A stretch of 64,000 bases of DNA from contig NZ_LMFO01000001.1 in assembly GCF_001426865.1 (NCBI RefSeq), forward strand, positions 682,001 to 746,000, given 5' to 3'. This document shows, in pieces, positions 44,669 through 54,993 of this stretch. The position numbers and the translations under genes were made by a program. The stretch comes from Paenibacillus sp. Root52. GTDB lineage: Bacteria > Bacillota > Bacilli > Paenibacillales > Paenibacillaceae. The stretch's first letter is position 1; every line of letters begins with the position of its first letter. The notes beneath the pieces were generated by a model. The model searched no databases, was not told the origin of the DNA, and was given only the letters and a program-made list of their open reading frames with translations.

Positions 44669-46430
44669 GTCTCTTCATCCTTCCGTAACCCAGATCCAGC
44701 TTAAGACTGAATACAGTGCTTCCTTTCAGAAAACTGATAGGGACAATCTGCTGCTGCTCCACTCGGACAAAAGCATAGAAATGCTCTAGGGCTGCCGCAC
44801 CATAGCCGGATTCCAAGCGTTTAATCGTCGTTTCCCAATCCGAGGCATAAGGTAATGTCAGCACGAGCTCTTCACTTGCTTCTGTCAACATCGTAAGCAT
44901 AAGATCCTGCGTGCTTGGTTCGAAGTGATGCTCCAATATACGAGAGACCTTAAATATCGCGAGTCGCTCTTTAGGCGCAGAGAACAAGCTAACTTCCTGT
45001 GAATCATGACTCAGGATCGTCGAAGCTTGCTGTACCAGCGGCTCTACATTCACATTCTCTACTTCGGTCCGAGGGAGTATCGTAAGCTTAGCTCCCTCGC
45101 CAGAAGATAGCCTGTGTTCTTCATTTACTTTGACAGCGCGAAATTGCACTTCTTCTCCTGCAAACTGACGAAACGTCACCTGGGGCAGCCATGGAATGTA
45201 AGATCCATAATGTTCCGTATATGAGAATTCATGATCATCATAATAAGTGGCTCTGACATCGCTATACGTATAGATCTGCTGATCATCTAACCCATAGAAA
45301 TAATACGTGATGCCTCGGAAGCCTGAGCGTGTCTCCCATGCATCTGCTCCTATTCCATACAAATGCAGCTCCGGCACCGTATAATATTTACTACGGAATC
45401 GACCGATAAGTTGGCTTTGTTGAATTGCCGACGCTTTTTCCTGTTCAAGGACGTGAAGTGCAAGATACAGCTTGCTTACTCGGCTTAGCAAAGTGTGCAT
45501 AGAGAAGCGTACATGTCGGTTAAAGAACAACTGCAGCTCCCCCTGAATTCCACGTAAGCTACGCTCGATATCAGGTAAATTACCACTATGGGCTGTAATC
45601 GCCAGCGTTTCTAACTCTGCCATATAGGACCCAGGAAGGCGTGCTAAGCCTGTCTTGAGCATTTCAGCCAGGATAACACGACATTCCCTAACCGTCTGTA
45701 GTGAGAACTTCAGGTCGAATGCCTTGGTATTTAGAGATTCGGTATCATCTATCCCTTGTTGCATCCGGTAACGAAGCAACGCTTCGAGCTTAGCGATATT
45801 TCCAGCTGTCTGCTTCACCTTGCACAGAGCTTTAGCGAGACTGGGCTCTTCGGTGAATGAAACTTCGATGTCCTGACTCACAAGATGTACCGTAAGAAGC
45901 GAGTCTTCCAACACTTTTATGGCTTCAGGATATCTCAATCGGAACAGCACTTCTTCAATGACTGAAGAATTCAGTGATTTAATCAATGTTGTAAGATTGG
46001 ATTCAACCATCCAGCGGAATCGGGACGCTGTGACTATAGACGATGAGGCTTGATCTATACGAACTTCATCAAGTTCATTGGCCTGATTTACGCCGGTTAC
46101 GCCATCTGCTTCACCTTGCTCATCCGAATTTTTAATATCTGTCGATGCATGCTCCCGCTGATAATAGAGGATTGAAATTAACACATGCTTGCAGATCTGT
46201 TCAGATGGGCATGAACATTGCCACTGATCTAGCGTATCTTGCAACGTACACGTGGAGCCTTCACTTAGCTCACAACTGACGGATGTCTCGTTCCATGTGT
46301 AGTCTACCGTTACGCCGTTGTCTAACTCTTTTAAAGACCGCTTGTATAATCCCTTATTCGCATATCGAATCAAATAATCTTCAGTACATAAATTGGAGAA
46401 TATCCGAAACTTCTGTTCAAATGAACTCAC
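44655..46430 (-). CDS. SWIM zinc-finger protein (YehQ-like)
   Basis: The 591-residue protein starts with GTG and has a SWIM zinc finger near its N-terminus, C72-x-C74-x5-C80-x-H82 (QCSCPSEQICKH), a module for DNA or protein binding. The rest is a long alpha/beta region without other recognised motif. It lies 4 bases after the DUF4132 gene and overlaps the next gene. In E. coli a SWIM protein (YehQ) accompanies the MoxR-type ATPase YehL and the VWA protein YehP, which is the main basis for the comparison. Confidence 0.85.
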   Translation of the reverse strand: MSSFEQKFRIFSNLCTEDYLIRYANKGLYKRSLKELDNGVTVDYTWNETSVSCELSEGSTCTLQDTLDQWQCSCPSEQICKHVLISILYYQREHASTDIKNSDEQGEADGVTGVNQANELDEVRIDQASSSIVTASRFRWMVESNLTTLIKSLNSSVIEEVLFRLRYPEAIKVLEDSLLTVHLVSQDIEVSFTEEPSLAKALCKVKQTAGNIAKLEALLRYRMQQGIDDTESLNTKAFDLKFSLQTVRECRVILAEMLKTGLARLPGSYMAELETLAITAHSGNLPDIERSLRGIQGELQLFFNRHVRFSMHTLLSRVSKLYLALHVLEQEKASAIQQSQLIGRFRSKYYTVPELHLYGIGADAWETRSGFRGITYYFYGLDDQQIYTYSDVRATYYDDHEFSYTEHYGSYIPWLPQVTFRQFAGEEVQFRAVKVNEEHRLSSGEGAKLTILPRTEVENVNVEPLVQQASTILSHDSQEVSLFSAPKERLAIFKVSRILEHHFEPSTQDLMLTMLTEASEELVLTLPYASDWETTIKRLESGYGAAALEHFYAFVRVEQQQIVPISFLKGSTVFSLKLDLGYGRMKRLGRL

Positions 46431-46434
46431 CTGA

Positions 46435-49400
46435 TCAACGCCCCGTTGCTCTCAAAATATCATAGATGGTTTCACTAAATATGCGTCCAGATACTTGTCC
46501 GAGCGGAATAGCTTTGTTATTACCATAATAATACGATCTGTTATTCTCCGGTTTGAAGAAGTGTAGCCCTTCAAGTGTAATCTCTTCTAACCCATCATAA
46601 TACGTGATGCTCGTACCACTGAACTGTAGTTCTGCAACGAGGTCTCCATATTCCTTGTAAAATTCATGATACCAGCCACCGTCCTGTGCTGGGCCTTTGA
46701 TCCATCCGTATTTCTCCAATGCTTTTGGCAGAGCAGTTGGCGAGAATTCGGCTCCTGGCAAGTGCTCATATTCAACTTTATTTTTGTCATCATCCTCAAC
46801 GACGTGTGCCTCACGTTCTAGCTGTTCAAACGGTTGCTTGATCTCATAATCATCTAATTGTGTCTTCCAAGCTTCTAATGAGGATGGCTCAAGCTCAAGT
46901 GGATGTACTAGCCCAACGCGTGCAGTCGAAGCAAGCTCGTACTCATCCTCGTCCACGGTATTAAACGTACCATCTTCCATGTAACGGAAGGTGTTTACCA
47001 GTTCCCCATCTTCATACGTTCCCCAGATGAGACCAACAGCGAATTTACGCATAATGACATTGCGAACGAATAGGTCTTTCCAGTCCTCTGCAGACCATAA
47101 ACGTTGCTTGGACAATGACTCTTCAAGTCGTTGTGCCTGGATAGCAACCATGGATTTGAGTTCTTTCTTCAGTTGTGTGAAACGTGCCTTGGATTTAGCG
47201 GCGAGCTCAGCATCGTCTTTTTGCGCGGGAGCAGGCAGACTCTTCACGGATTTGCCTGTTTCTTCATTCAGCACGACGACTTGCAGATCACTGCTCACCT
47301 TGATGAGGAATGAGCGCTCACCATAACTTAGCTGTAACGTACCATTCTCATCGAATCCGAGAGTTGTAACCAATCGATCTTCCAGCTGCTCCGAAGTGAG
47401 TCCCAGATTGTCTGCTGCGAGCTGCAATGCTTCTTCTGCTGCACCTTTAACCTGACGATTCTTCACACTACGTTTAATTTTGTCGATCGCCATTAGAGCA
47501 GAAGGCTCTTTAAGGTATGCAAGCACTTTTACAGCATCTGCTGCAATGGCACCACGGCTATTCTCTGTCCACTCCTTGATCTGAGAAGCCAATATATTCA
47601 CAATCTGAATATCACCAAAGAGTGCTGCAAGGTACATCACCCATTTCTCCTTGGCAGGAGCGCCATCTTGAATCCACACATGAAGTAACTCATCCACAAA
47701 ACGTGCCAACGATTCCTCGCTAATATATTCGCGAAGTTCATTAAGTCGTTCATTCGGAGCAGATGTATGTTCAACCGATTGTACCAAGGCATACTGTTTA
47801 ATACGATCATCTAGCGGTTGATTATCCTCAGAACGAATGAGAGCAGGTAAATCCTTCACAGACAACCAGCCGAGTTTAGATAGCTTTTTGGTATCTGCTT
47901 GATCAGCAAGCGCAGCATGTGCAAACTCTGGACTCTGATCTGCAGTTTCTTGCAGGATCTGAATAAGGTTTTTCCAGTCTGCTGATTTCTCGCTACTTAA
48001 CAGCTCCTCGTATAATGACTTGCTATTCTCTAGTGTTCGGATTGCAGATAAAGCCATTTCTTTGATTGCTGCTTTTTTCTCAGAGCGATATATCAACATA
48101 TATAATTCCTGATCCGGTATGCGGTTGAATTCAGCTAACGCGGTGCTCGTTGCTTTTTTAGAAGAATCCTGTAGTCCCGCGCGAATCGCCTCAGCCAGCT
48201 TTTGCTTTGGAAGCTCTTCACGTTGTTCAAAAGCAATTTCCAGTATCAAAATACGAGTGTCTGTAGGCAGTTTCTTGTATTGTGCAATAGCATAATCCAG
48301 ATTCTGCTGAATGATGCGACGATATTCATCCTGTGGCATCGATTTGTAGCTGTAGTCCGTCATTCCATTAAGCGAGAATAGACTGGTAAGTAATTGCTCA
48401 CGCTTCACCTCAGGGTCTTGTCCATAATGTTGCAGTAGTTTCTCGCCACTGAAAGCATAAGAGCTATACATATCCGAGATAATATCCAGCGTCCAATCCG
48501 GATGAGTCGTCAAGATGGCGAACCGGCGCATCGCTTCCGAATCAAGTGGCAGAAAGCTAACGCTGATTAGATTGTTAATTCGTTTTCGATCCCGATTCAG
48601 ATGATTAAACAGTCCGCGACTGTTCGGATCTTCCCAATATTCTTCTAGTGACGTTTCGCCATTTAAATACCGTGCAATCGCAAGTCCCTGTCTTCCGCCA
48701 TCCAAAGGCTGACGAAGAGCGTTGAACAGAGCTTCCTCCATAGTCGCTTCCGGATTAGGTAATGTTAATCCGTTATCTTCCATTATTTTTTGAATAACGG
48801 CCTTGAGAAAAGGAGTCTTGAGAATCTCATATGCGCGTGCCGCTTGCTCTGGTTGACTCGCAATAGCAGCGTGCAGTGTGTTCCAAGATATCATGTAAGC
48901 ATTGAGTTCATCACGTAACAATTCAATCAACTGGTAAGGCTCCTCCAAGGAGATCAGTCCTTCAAGCAGAGCATTAGCATTCTTCGGCCTGGAGTCCAAG
49001 CCGAGCAAATACTGGCGAACTTCGAGGGGGTACACCTCATGTAAACGTTGGATGGTATCTAGCAAAACAGCCCCTGTCTCCGTCTTCGCATCAAGGAAGC
49101 GCTGTTTGCCTCCATGAATATTAATCAGGTACAGCACAGCACTGCTGAGCAGCACCATCGTTTGATGAAACTCACTATGTGAGCCTTGTTCTTTGGAAGA
49201 AAGTTCAGTATTCGGATAATACTCAGCTATAAGCTGACTGCGCTTTTGCTGTATAGGCTCATCCTTCAGCACTTTGGCAGAGCTGTTATGCTTTCCTTGC
49301 ATATTACGCACAATTGCAGGCTCGAATAGTGTATGTAGTTCATCCCGCAGCTTCTCCGAATCATCTTCCATCACATATTGCAATAATGGCGGCAGAGATT

Positions 49401-49986
49401 GCTTATACTCTTGAACCTGGGCAGCATGAGATGGAGTGTCACTTAGCTTGGAGTACAGTTGTAATAACATGAGTGCTTGAAGGATATCCTGATAGTTACC
49501 CTGATTCTCTTTGTTATTGAAGAGCCACTGCGCACGTTTCAATCTGCCCTTCAATTCTTCATGGATTTCCTCTTCACCGGCGAATTCCTTGATTTTGTTC
49601 AGTCGTTGCACTAGCTGAGCCATGCGATCAGGGTTTGAGCTTCTTCCAGCTAAGCCATACGGTGAGAACGCGGCGCTAATACATATTTCAAACGCACTTG
49701 TTCGCCACGAATTGCGTTTAGCATAGCTAGATTCCAAATGCATCACAATAGCTCCTGCACGGAAAAACACATCTCCGTCATCCTTTTTGCCAAGCTTGGT
49801 TAACATATCAATCGTATAATAGACATAATGGCTTGATTTCCCCATCATCTCAGGAAACTTATCTGTACGACCCATTACATATTCTATAATTTCGTCACTA
49901 CGGTCTGTTTTGAGTGAATAGTCCTGAGAGCACATCACTGCAAACTTTTCGACTAAACCTTCAATTCCGCGATCAACTGTAATCAT
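46435..49986 (-). CDS. DUF4132-family giant protein (MolR/YehI-like)
   Basis: The 1183-residue protein is mostly helical, HEAT/ARM-like in feel (repeated LxxL pairs over residues 300-850), and ends in the DUF4132 domain: LFVRNVIMRKFAVGLIWGTYEDG then FNTVDEDEYELASTARVGLVHPLELE. No signal peptide or membrane segment is present. AAGGAGG precedes the ATG. It is separated from the VWA gene by 82 bases, the only substantial gap in the operon. DUF4132 proteins are large cytosolic proteins of unknown activity, among them E. coli MolR/YehI; here it may act as scaffold or client-recognition subunit. Confidence 0.88.
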   Translation of the reverse strand: MITVDRGIEGLVEKFAVMCSQDYSLKTDRSDEIIEYVMGRTDKFPEMMGKSSHYVYYTIDMLTKLGKKDDGDVFFRAGAIVMHLESSYAKRNSWRTSAFEICISAAFSPYGLAGRSSNPDRMAQLVQRLNKIKEFAGEEEIHEELKGRLKRAQWLFNNKENQGNYQDILQALMLLQLYSKLSDTPSHAAQVQEYKQSLPPLLQYVMEDDSEKLRDELHTLFEPAIVRNMQGKHNSSAKVLKDEPIQQKRSQLIAEYYPNTELSSKEQGSHSEFHQTMVLLSSAVLYLINIHGGKQRFLDAKTETGAVLLDTIQRLHEVYPLEVRQYLLGLDSRPKNANALLEGLISLEEPYQLIELLRDELNAYMISWNTLHAAIASQPEQAARAYEILKTPFLKAVIQKIMEDNGLTLPNPEATMEEALFNALRQPLDGGRQGLAIARYLNGETSLEEYWEDPNSRGLFNHLNRDRKRINNLISVSFLPLDSEAMRRFAILTTHPDWTLDIISDMYSSYAFSGEKLLQHYGQDPEVKREQLLTSLFSLNGMTDYSYKSMPQDEYRRIIQQNLDYAIAQYKKLPTDTRILILEIAFEQREELPKQKLAEAIRAGLQDSSKKATSTALAEFNRIPDQELYMLIYRSEKKAAIKEMALSAIRTLENSKSLYEELLSSEKSADWKNLIQILQETADQSPEFAHAALADQADTKKLSKLGWLSVKDLPALIRSEDNQPLDDRIKQYALVQSVEHTSAPNERLNELREYISEESLARFVDELLHVWIQDGAPAKEKWVMYLAALFGDIQIVNILASQIKEWTENSRGAIAADAVKVLAYLKEPSALMAIDKIKRSVKNRQVKGAAEEALQLAADNLGLTSEQLEDRLVTTLGFDENGTLQLSYGERSFLIKVSSDLQVVVLNEETGKSVKSLPAPAQKDDAELAAKSKARFTQLKKELKSMVAIQAQRLEESLSKQRLWSAEDWKDLFVRNVIMRKFAVGLIWGTYEDGELVNTFRYMEDGTFNTVDEDEYELASTARVGLVHPLELEPSSLEAWKTQLDDYEIKQPFEQLEREAHVVEDDDKNKVEYEHLPGAEFSPTALPKALEKYGWIKGPAQDGGWYHEFYKEYGDLVAELQFSGTSITYYDGLEEITLEGLHFFKPENNRSYYYGNNKAIPLGQVSGRIFSETIYDILRATGR

Positions 49987-50068
49987 ATTTTATTCCTCCT
50001 TAAGGTTGAGTTTACAATCAACAAACGTGATGTGGTACCTATGTTATCCTTCAAACATCCAGACAGCC

Positions 50069-51274
50069 TTACGTGATGATCTCACCAATCCAATCTGCAA
50101 GTTCATTCGGGGTGATGGCTGCAACATGCGCACCCATATTCGTGAGTGTCTGCGCAGCATGTTTGTTGTAGACCGAATCTCCATTGAAATCGAGAGCGGT
50201 GAGCACGAGTAATTTGCAACCCGCATCAATAATATCTTTACACGCTTGATACATATGATTAATGTGGAATCCTTCTTCCAGGTCGCTGACGAGAATATAG
50301 ATCGTTTTGCCAGGGTTATCGATTAACGTCTCACCGTACCTTAACGCTTTGGCGATATGCGTTCCCCCACCAAGCTGTACATTCATGAGAACGTCCACGG
50401 GGTCTTCCAGTCGGTTACTCAGATCAACCACCTGGGTATCAAATATAAATAATTTCGTACGAAGTGCATTCAGACGATAGAAAATACTAGCCATAACCGA
50501 GCTATAGATCACGGAATCCATCATACTTCCACTCTCATCGACACCAATGATAATGTCCCACTTGTTATGGTTCTGCGTCGAACCGTCAAAGTAGAGACGA
50601 TCTATCACAAATCTTCGTTTATTTTTATCATAATTTTTCAAATTTCGGGTGATGGTTCGTTTGAAGTTCAGATTACGCAAAGAGCGTACAGAGCTAGATG
50701 TGTAACGACTGCGTTTTCCTAGAATACTGGCTCGGGTCTGAGACTCTAACTTACTGCGAAGCTCCTCAACCACGGTGCGCACGATTTCTTTGGCACTACG
50801 GAGTACATCGCCCTTCATACGACCTTTGAACTGCATAATGTTCTTGAGCAAATTCATATTTGGTTCAAGGGATTCTAACAGCTTCTTGTCGGTCAATAGC
50901 TCTGTTAAGCCATAACGGTCAAGCGCCTGCTTTTCCAAAATCTCCACTGTCGTTTTAGGAAAGAGCTCTCGAACTTTATGAAGCCATTTAGGAACCGTCA
51001 GATCCGAAGCGCCTTGTCCACCTTTTTTGCGATATCCCTGTTCCTCGCCGTACTCACGGTTATATAAATAACCTAGAATCTCATCAACTTCTTGATATTG
51101 AAAATTCTCGGAATCAAATGCTGCGTTGTTAGACAATCCGTCCTCTGCTGAATCACCGAGAATGAGTCGCCAGCGATTAATGGTCTCGGCTGTGTTACGT
51201 ACCTCCGTAGATTCGTCGCTAACATTATCCAGATGATCACTTGTCGGAACCTCGTTATTCAGGTCAGCTTCCAT
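50069..51274 (-). CDS. VWA-domain protein of the MoxR-associated type (YehP-like)
   Basis: The 401-residue protein has a helical N-terminal half and a von Willebrand A domain from about residue 238 with the metal-binding MIDAS sequence D246-x-S248-x-S250 (GVDESGSMMDS). A conserved GGGTHIAKAL provides the MIDAS threonine, and YILVSDLEEG the later aspartate. AAAGGAG precedes the ATG, which overlaps the DUF5682 gene by 16 bases. In MoxR-VWA pairs the VWA protein is the adaptor that links the AAA+ ring to its target through Mg2+-dependent contacts. Confidence 0.9.
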   Translation of the reverse strand: MEADLNNEVPTSDHLDNVSDESTEVRNTAETINRWRLILGDSAEDGLSNNAAFDSENFQYQEVDEILGYLYNREYGEEQGYRKKGGQGASDLTVPKWLHKVRELFPKTTVEILEKQALDRYGLTELLTDKKLLESLEPNMNLLKNIMQFKGRMKGDVLRSAKEIVRTVVEELRSKLESQTRASILGKRSRYTSSSVRSLRNLNFKRTITRNLKNYDKNKRRFVIDRLYFDGSTQNHNKWDIIIGVDESGSMMDSVIYSSVMASIFYRLNALRTKLFIFDTQVVDLSNRLEDPVDVLMNVQLGGGTHIAKALRYGETLIDNPGKTIYILVSDLEEGFHINHMYQACKDIIDAGCKLLVLTALDFNGDSVYNKHAAQTLTNMGAHVAAITPNELADWIGEIIT

Positions 51275-53667
51275 GCGTCAAACTCCTTTCGCATCGCTTC
51301 ATCCCATGATCTAGCTGCTTGGAGTAGCTGTTCATCTACTGGTGCTCGTCCTAATTCCTCGGAGTGAACCTGGTGCAGACTTGCGACTCTGTCAGCGATG
51401 AGACCCGTCTCCATCGGTGTGAAATAGGTGAATGCAAACCTCAGTTCAGGTACCATACTCATAAATTCATCCAATGGGAGCTGCTCAATAAGAAGATTTA
51501 GTTCATACAGCAGTTCGTCTTCATATAAGAAAGCATCACGAGCTACGGCAAATACACCTTGCAAATATAGTGCAGTCTGGCGCATCTGCTCCGGAGCCCC
51601 ATGGATGTATCCACGTGCTCGTTCTGCGATCTCCTGTCTTGGGCGATCACCAAGTCCTGAGGAAATGGCAATACATACGCCTTCCAATTGAGCAGGAAGC
51701 TGATGATCCGTTAATAGTTCATTCAAATGTATTCTGAATGTGTCATCGAGATAACGTTCCTCAGAGGATTCTGCCAGCATGGCAAGCAGCTTCAACCCTT
51801 GAATGATTGCTTCATGCTCATCAGCGTTCGTTCTAGAGAGATGCAGCAGCTTGTCCACGGCGTTGTTATATGCTTCGAGCACCATATCGGGCATTTGCTG
51901 ATCTTCAAATAGACCAAGAAGTCTGCGATGCTGATGAATGCGGTGTAGTATTCGAAGACTGGCACACAAGGATAGGAAGTTACCATCTGTTCTCAGCGCA
52001 CTTCGAACCCTCTCAACCAATTGTTTCGAGGTGCCTTGTAGTCCCATCAGCATGGCTTGCAGCATCGCCTTGGCAAGCTCTCCGCTATGATGATCTGGGA
52101 TGCTGTTCATCGCTTCTTCCATCTTCCGTGTTGCTGCTTCCTGAATCGTTCCACCATATAGCGAGTTTTCGATCAAGCGTGCTTCAACTCTGGAGGAATA
52201 TGCATACACCCACGTCTCCCGGACTAAATTCATATCACGCTGTGCAACCCAATCCGGCCCTGATTGCCGTTTGGCAAAGTCCGGAACAAGATACGTCGTA
52301 CATTCAAATAGTTGACTGAGCTTGCGATGTTCAGGCTTCGCATACAGGTCTAAGACTTTCTTGTGTTGGCCTGTTGTTCGCAGCTGAAGCTTGGCCTCAT
52401 CGCAGCGCTTCTTGAAGTCTTCAACAATTGGAATACTGTAGCGGTTTGGTGCGACTGTACCGATAACATCCCCGGTCAATACATGCTGAAGCTCTTGTAG
52501 TGGTTTATCTGTAGCTAGTGTAAGCTCACCTTTTACAAAGGCGGATAACGCACCATCCATTAACTCGTAAACTCCGCCTTCTCTCTTGCCACGCAGTGAG
52601 GCGAGTCCCTGAATCATGCTATAAGCTTCAATCGCATCGCTTGTAGAAACATACTCATGATTCTCACGTAGCTTGCGTGTAAGTTTAGATAGAACCTCCA
52701 CAGCGGTTGCATGATAGGGTGACTGGTTATGACGTAGGATGTGATTCCAGATCTGTTCGTAATAATTGACATAAGGCATCCCGCTTGCATATCCATTTAA
52801 TCGATCTGCTTCAGCGAATGTGTACACCATCGGATACATTTGCTTCCGCACGGGTTCTAGCTCCGGCTCTTGAGAAGGATGTGATAAATTAGTGTTTTCG
52901 GAGCTGGTTGAACTCGAATCTGGCATAACAAGCCCAAAGGTATGGAATCCTCCTGTAATCACCAGTGCGCGGTCAAATACCTGCTTAGCTTCTTGTATAC
53001 GTTGTCTCATGTGAGTCTCTCTTGCGAGATCCCCTGTACGTTGCAGTTGCTCATCTGTATAACACATACGAGATAACGTGCAATAGGTAAATACCTCCTG
53101 CACAAATGCTTGCGTGGTCTTCTCAAGCCCTGCAATCTCAAATACTTTTTCCCACAACTCATCGAAGCTGCGGCAATTCGTTTTGTGGCACAACCGTTGA
53201 ATAAAGTCAGACCCTGCGAGCAATGTCTCATCTTGAACGGATACGTGTTGTTGCTCTTGCTCTCTCGGCTTCGAGAAATGATGATAATCCAGATCAATGA
53301 ATTGAGCTGGTATGCCAAGCCGTGAGGCTTCTTTAATAGCTACATATTCGGGTGAATATCGCAGCATGGGATAATAACATGCTTCTCTCGTTTGATCCGT
53401 CTCATAGGTGTAATACAGGCTGATGGGTGGAATGGTAGCTTCATCACTTAATACATCCAGATAAGGATTACCGCTCTCCGGCCCTTCAATGAGAATGGTA
53501 TCTGGCTTGTACTCCTCTATTAACCGTAGCAAATGATAAGAACACGCTGGACTATGATGGCGTATAGGAAAATAGATCGTGTCATTGTTCAGGTTGTACA
53601 CCTGAGAATCAAATAACGTCTCGACATGTTCAAGCTCTCGCTGCCGAGCTTCTTCTAACCGATCCAT
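51259..53667 (-). CDS. DUF5682-family protein (YehM-like)
   Basis: The 802-residue protein opens with the DUF5682 signature IYFPIRHHSPACSYHLLRLI, then DTILIEGPESGNPYLDVL, and keeps an ALVITGGFHTFGL block near residue 235. The N-terminal part resembles TraB/EreA-like folds that carry metal-binding histidine and glutamate residues, which hints at a hydrolase; this is inference. A long helical C-terminus follows. GAGGAG precedes the ATG; the gene overlaps MoxR by 13 bases and VWA by 16 bases. Confidence 0.85.
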   Translation of the reverse strand: MDRLEEARQRELEHVETLFDSQVYNLNNDTIYFPIRHHSPACSYHLLRLIEEYKPDTILIEGPESGNPYLDVLSDEATIPPISLYYTYETDQTREACYYPMLRYSPEYVAIKEASRLGIPAQFIDLDYHHFSKPREQEQQHVSVQDETLLAGSDFIQRLCHKTNCRSFDELWEKVFEIAGLEKTTQAFVQEVFTYCTLSRMCYTDEQLQRTGDLARETHMRQRIQEAKQVFDRALVITGGFHTFGLVMPDSSSTSSENTNLSHPSQEPELEPVRKQMYPMVYTFAEADRLNGYASGMPYVNYYEQIWNHILRHNQSPYHATAVEVLSKLTRKLRENHEYVSTSDAIEAYSMIQGLASLRGKREGGVYELMDGALSAFVKGELTLATDKPLQELQHVLTGDVIGTVAPNRYSIPIVEDFKKRCDEAKLQLRTTGQHKKVLDLYAKPEHRKLSQLFECTTYLVPDFAKRQSGPDWVAQRDMNLVRETWVYAYSSRVEARLIENSLYGGTIQEAATRKMEEAMNSIPDHHSGELAKAMLQAMLMGLQGTSKQLVERVRSALRTDGNFLSLCASLRILHRIHQHRRLLGLFEDQQMPDMVLEAYNNAVDKLLHLSRTNADEHEAIIQGLKLLAMLAESSEERYLDDTFRIHLNELLTDHQLPAQLEGVCIAISSGLGDRPRQEIAERARGYIHGAPEQMRQTALYLQGVFAVARDAFLYEDELLYELNLLIEQLPLDEFMSMVPELRFAFTYFTPMETGLIADRVASLHQVHSEELGRAPVDEQLLQAARSWDEAMRKEFDAWKLT

Positions 53668-54755
53668 TTTTTCTCCTCATAATAATCCTTCCAGATTCCT
53701 TCTTCCCTGGCTCGTTCCTTCACAATCTTAGAGAAATAGGATTTGAGAATCGAAAGATCTTTCTCATTTTCTTTAGCAATCGTTCCAAGCATGTTCTGAA
53801 CAAGCCGATCTAATGCGATATCTTTGTCTTCGTAATAATAGGATGTCATCGCACTCTGAACATAGACCGATACAGCTTCAGCCGTACTCATCGTTGCTTG
53901 TGGTGTATCGAGCTTGAATCCTTCTCGCGTTAATCCTGTACGAAGCTCCATAAAGGTTGTGGCTAACAGTTCAACCACATCTGTATTGATATCAATATCG
54001 ATACCACTATGTAATAATAGGCTCCGAGCCTGTGACTCAATAATTTTGGCTTCCATTTTGACATTGCTGATTGGTTTGATCGTTTCAAAATTGAAACGAC
54101 GCTTCAATGCACCGCTCATCTCATTGACACCTTTGTCCCGTATGTTGGCGGTAGCAATAACGTTGAATCCTGGTTGCGCAAACAAAACGCCACCATCCAG
54201 CTCGGGGATACTCATCACCTTGTCACTAAGAATACTGATCAAGCTATCTTGTGCCTCTGCTGGACAACGGGTAATCTCTTCAAAACGTGTAATAATGCCT
54301 TTTTTCATCCCATTATATAGAGGGGAAGGTACAAGAGCAGCTTCTGAAGGTCCTTTATCGAGCAGCATGGCATAATTCCACGAATACTTAATCATATCTT
54401 CTGTAGTGCCTGCTGTGCCCTGAATCGTATTCAAGCTGGTGCCTGAGATCGCTGCGGAGAGCAACTCGCTGAGCATGGTCTTTGCTGTACCGGGCTCACC
54501 CACTAACATCAATCCTCGGTTGCCGGCAAGTGTGACGACTGCTCGTTCGATTAGTACGTCATTACCGTAAAATTTACGTGTAATTGGAACCTCCTCACCA
54601 TTCAATATAGCAGGCTTATCCCTACCAATAATAAAATCTCTGACGTACACAGGAGATAACAACCAATGTGGGGGACGTTTCCCTGTATCTTCTTCTCGTA
54701 GTGCGCGTAATTCAGTTTCATATAATGTCTCGGCGGGTGGTTTAAGCATCTCCAT
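53655..54755 (-). CDS. MoxR-family AAA+ ATPase (YehL-like)
   Basis: The 366-residue AAA+ protein has a Walker A motif GEPGTAKT, a Walker B-like FEEITR, a sensor 1 region NVIATANIRDKGVNEM and the arginine-rich GALKRRFNFE. Together these are the usual MoxR pattern of an ATP-driven hexameric chaperone. The ATG at 54755 and a TTG at 54761 share the GGAGAGGAG site; the TTG has the shorter spacing. It is the first gene of the six-gene operon and probably the engine that remodels a partner through the VWA adaptor. Confidence 0.92.
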   Translation of the reverse strand: MEMLKPPAETLYETELRALREEDTGKRPPHWLLSPVYVRDFIIGRDKPAILNGEEVPITRKFYGNDVLIERAVVTLAGNRGLMLVGEPGTAKTMLSELLSAAISGTSLNTIQGTAGTTEDMIKYSWNYAMLLDKGPSEAALVPSPLYNGMKKGIITRFEEITRCPAEAQDSLISILSDKVMSIPELDGGVLFAQPGFNVIATANIRDKGVNEMSGALKRRFNFETIKPISNVKMEAKIIESQARSLLLHSGIDIDINTDVVELLATTFMELRTGLTREGFKLDTPQATMSTAEAVSVYVQSAMTSYYYEDKDIALDRLVQNMLGTIAKENEKDLSILKSYFSKIVKERAREEGIWKDYYEEKKWIG

Positions 54756-54933
54756 CGTCAAGATTTCTCCTCTCCAATAAACAGATCGTATGTTCTTATA
54801 CTAGGCATTTTATCACAGCATACGCTAAACCACCGTAGAAAACGGTAAAAATGGTTGTAACGTCCTTCATATCAGGCTTTATATATAAGTCCATGGACAT
54901 GGGTAAGAGTGTAAATATGAACGTCAAGCCCGC

Positions 54934-54962
54934 AAAAAAAAAGCACAGGCAATAACCTGTGC
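54934..54962 (-). terminator. Terminator of the aldo/keto reductase gene
   Basis: GCACAGG and CCTGTGC form a 7-bp stem around a 6-base loop. On the minus strand nine T residues follow. It isolates the reductase from the MoxR operon promoter region (54762-54933), where I see no further gene. Confidence 0.85.
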
Positions 54963-54993
54963 TCACGAACTTCTCTATCATTCACTCTACGTT

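Noticed and set aside
54796..54981. 61-codon minus-strand frame with hydrophobic product upstream of the MoxR gene
   Set aside because: Its start region lies in the aldo/keto reductase terminator hairpin and it has no ribosome site.
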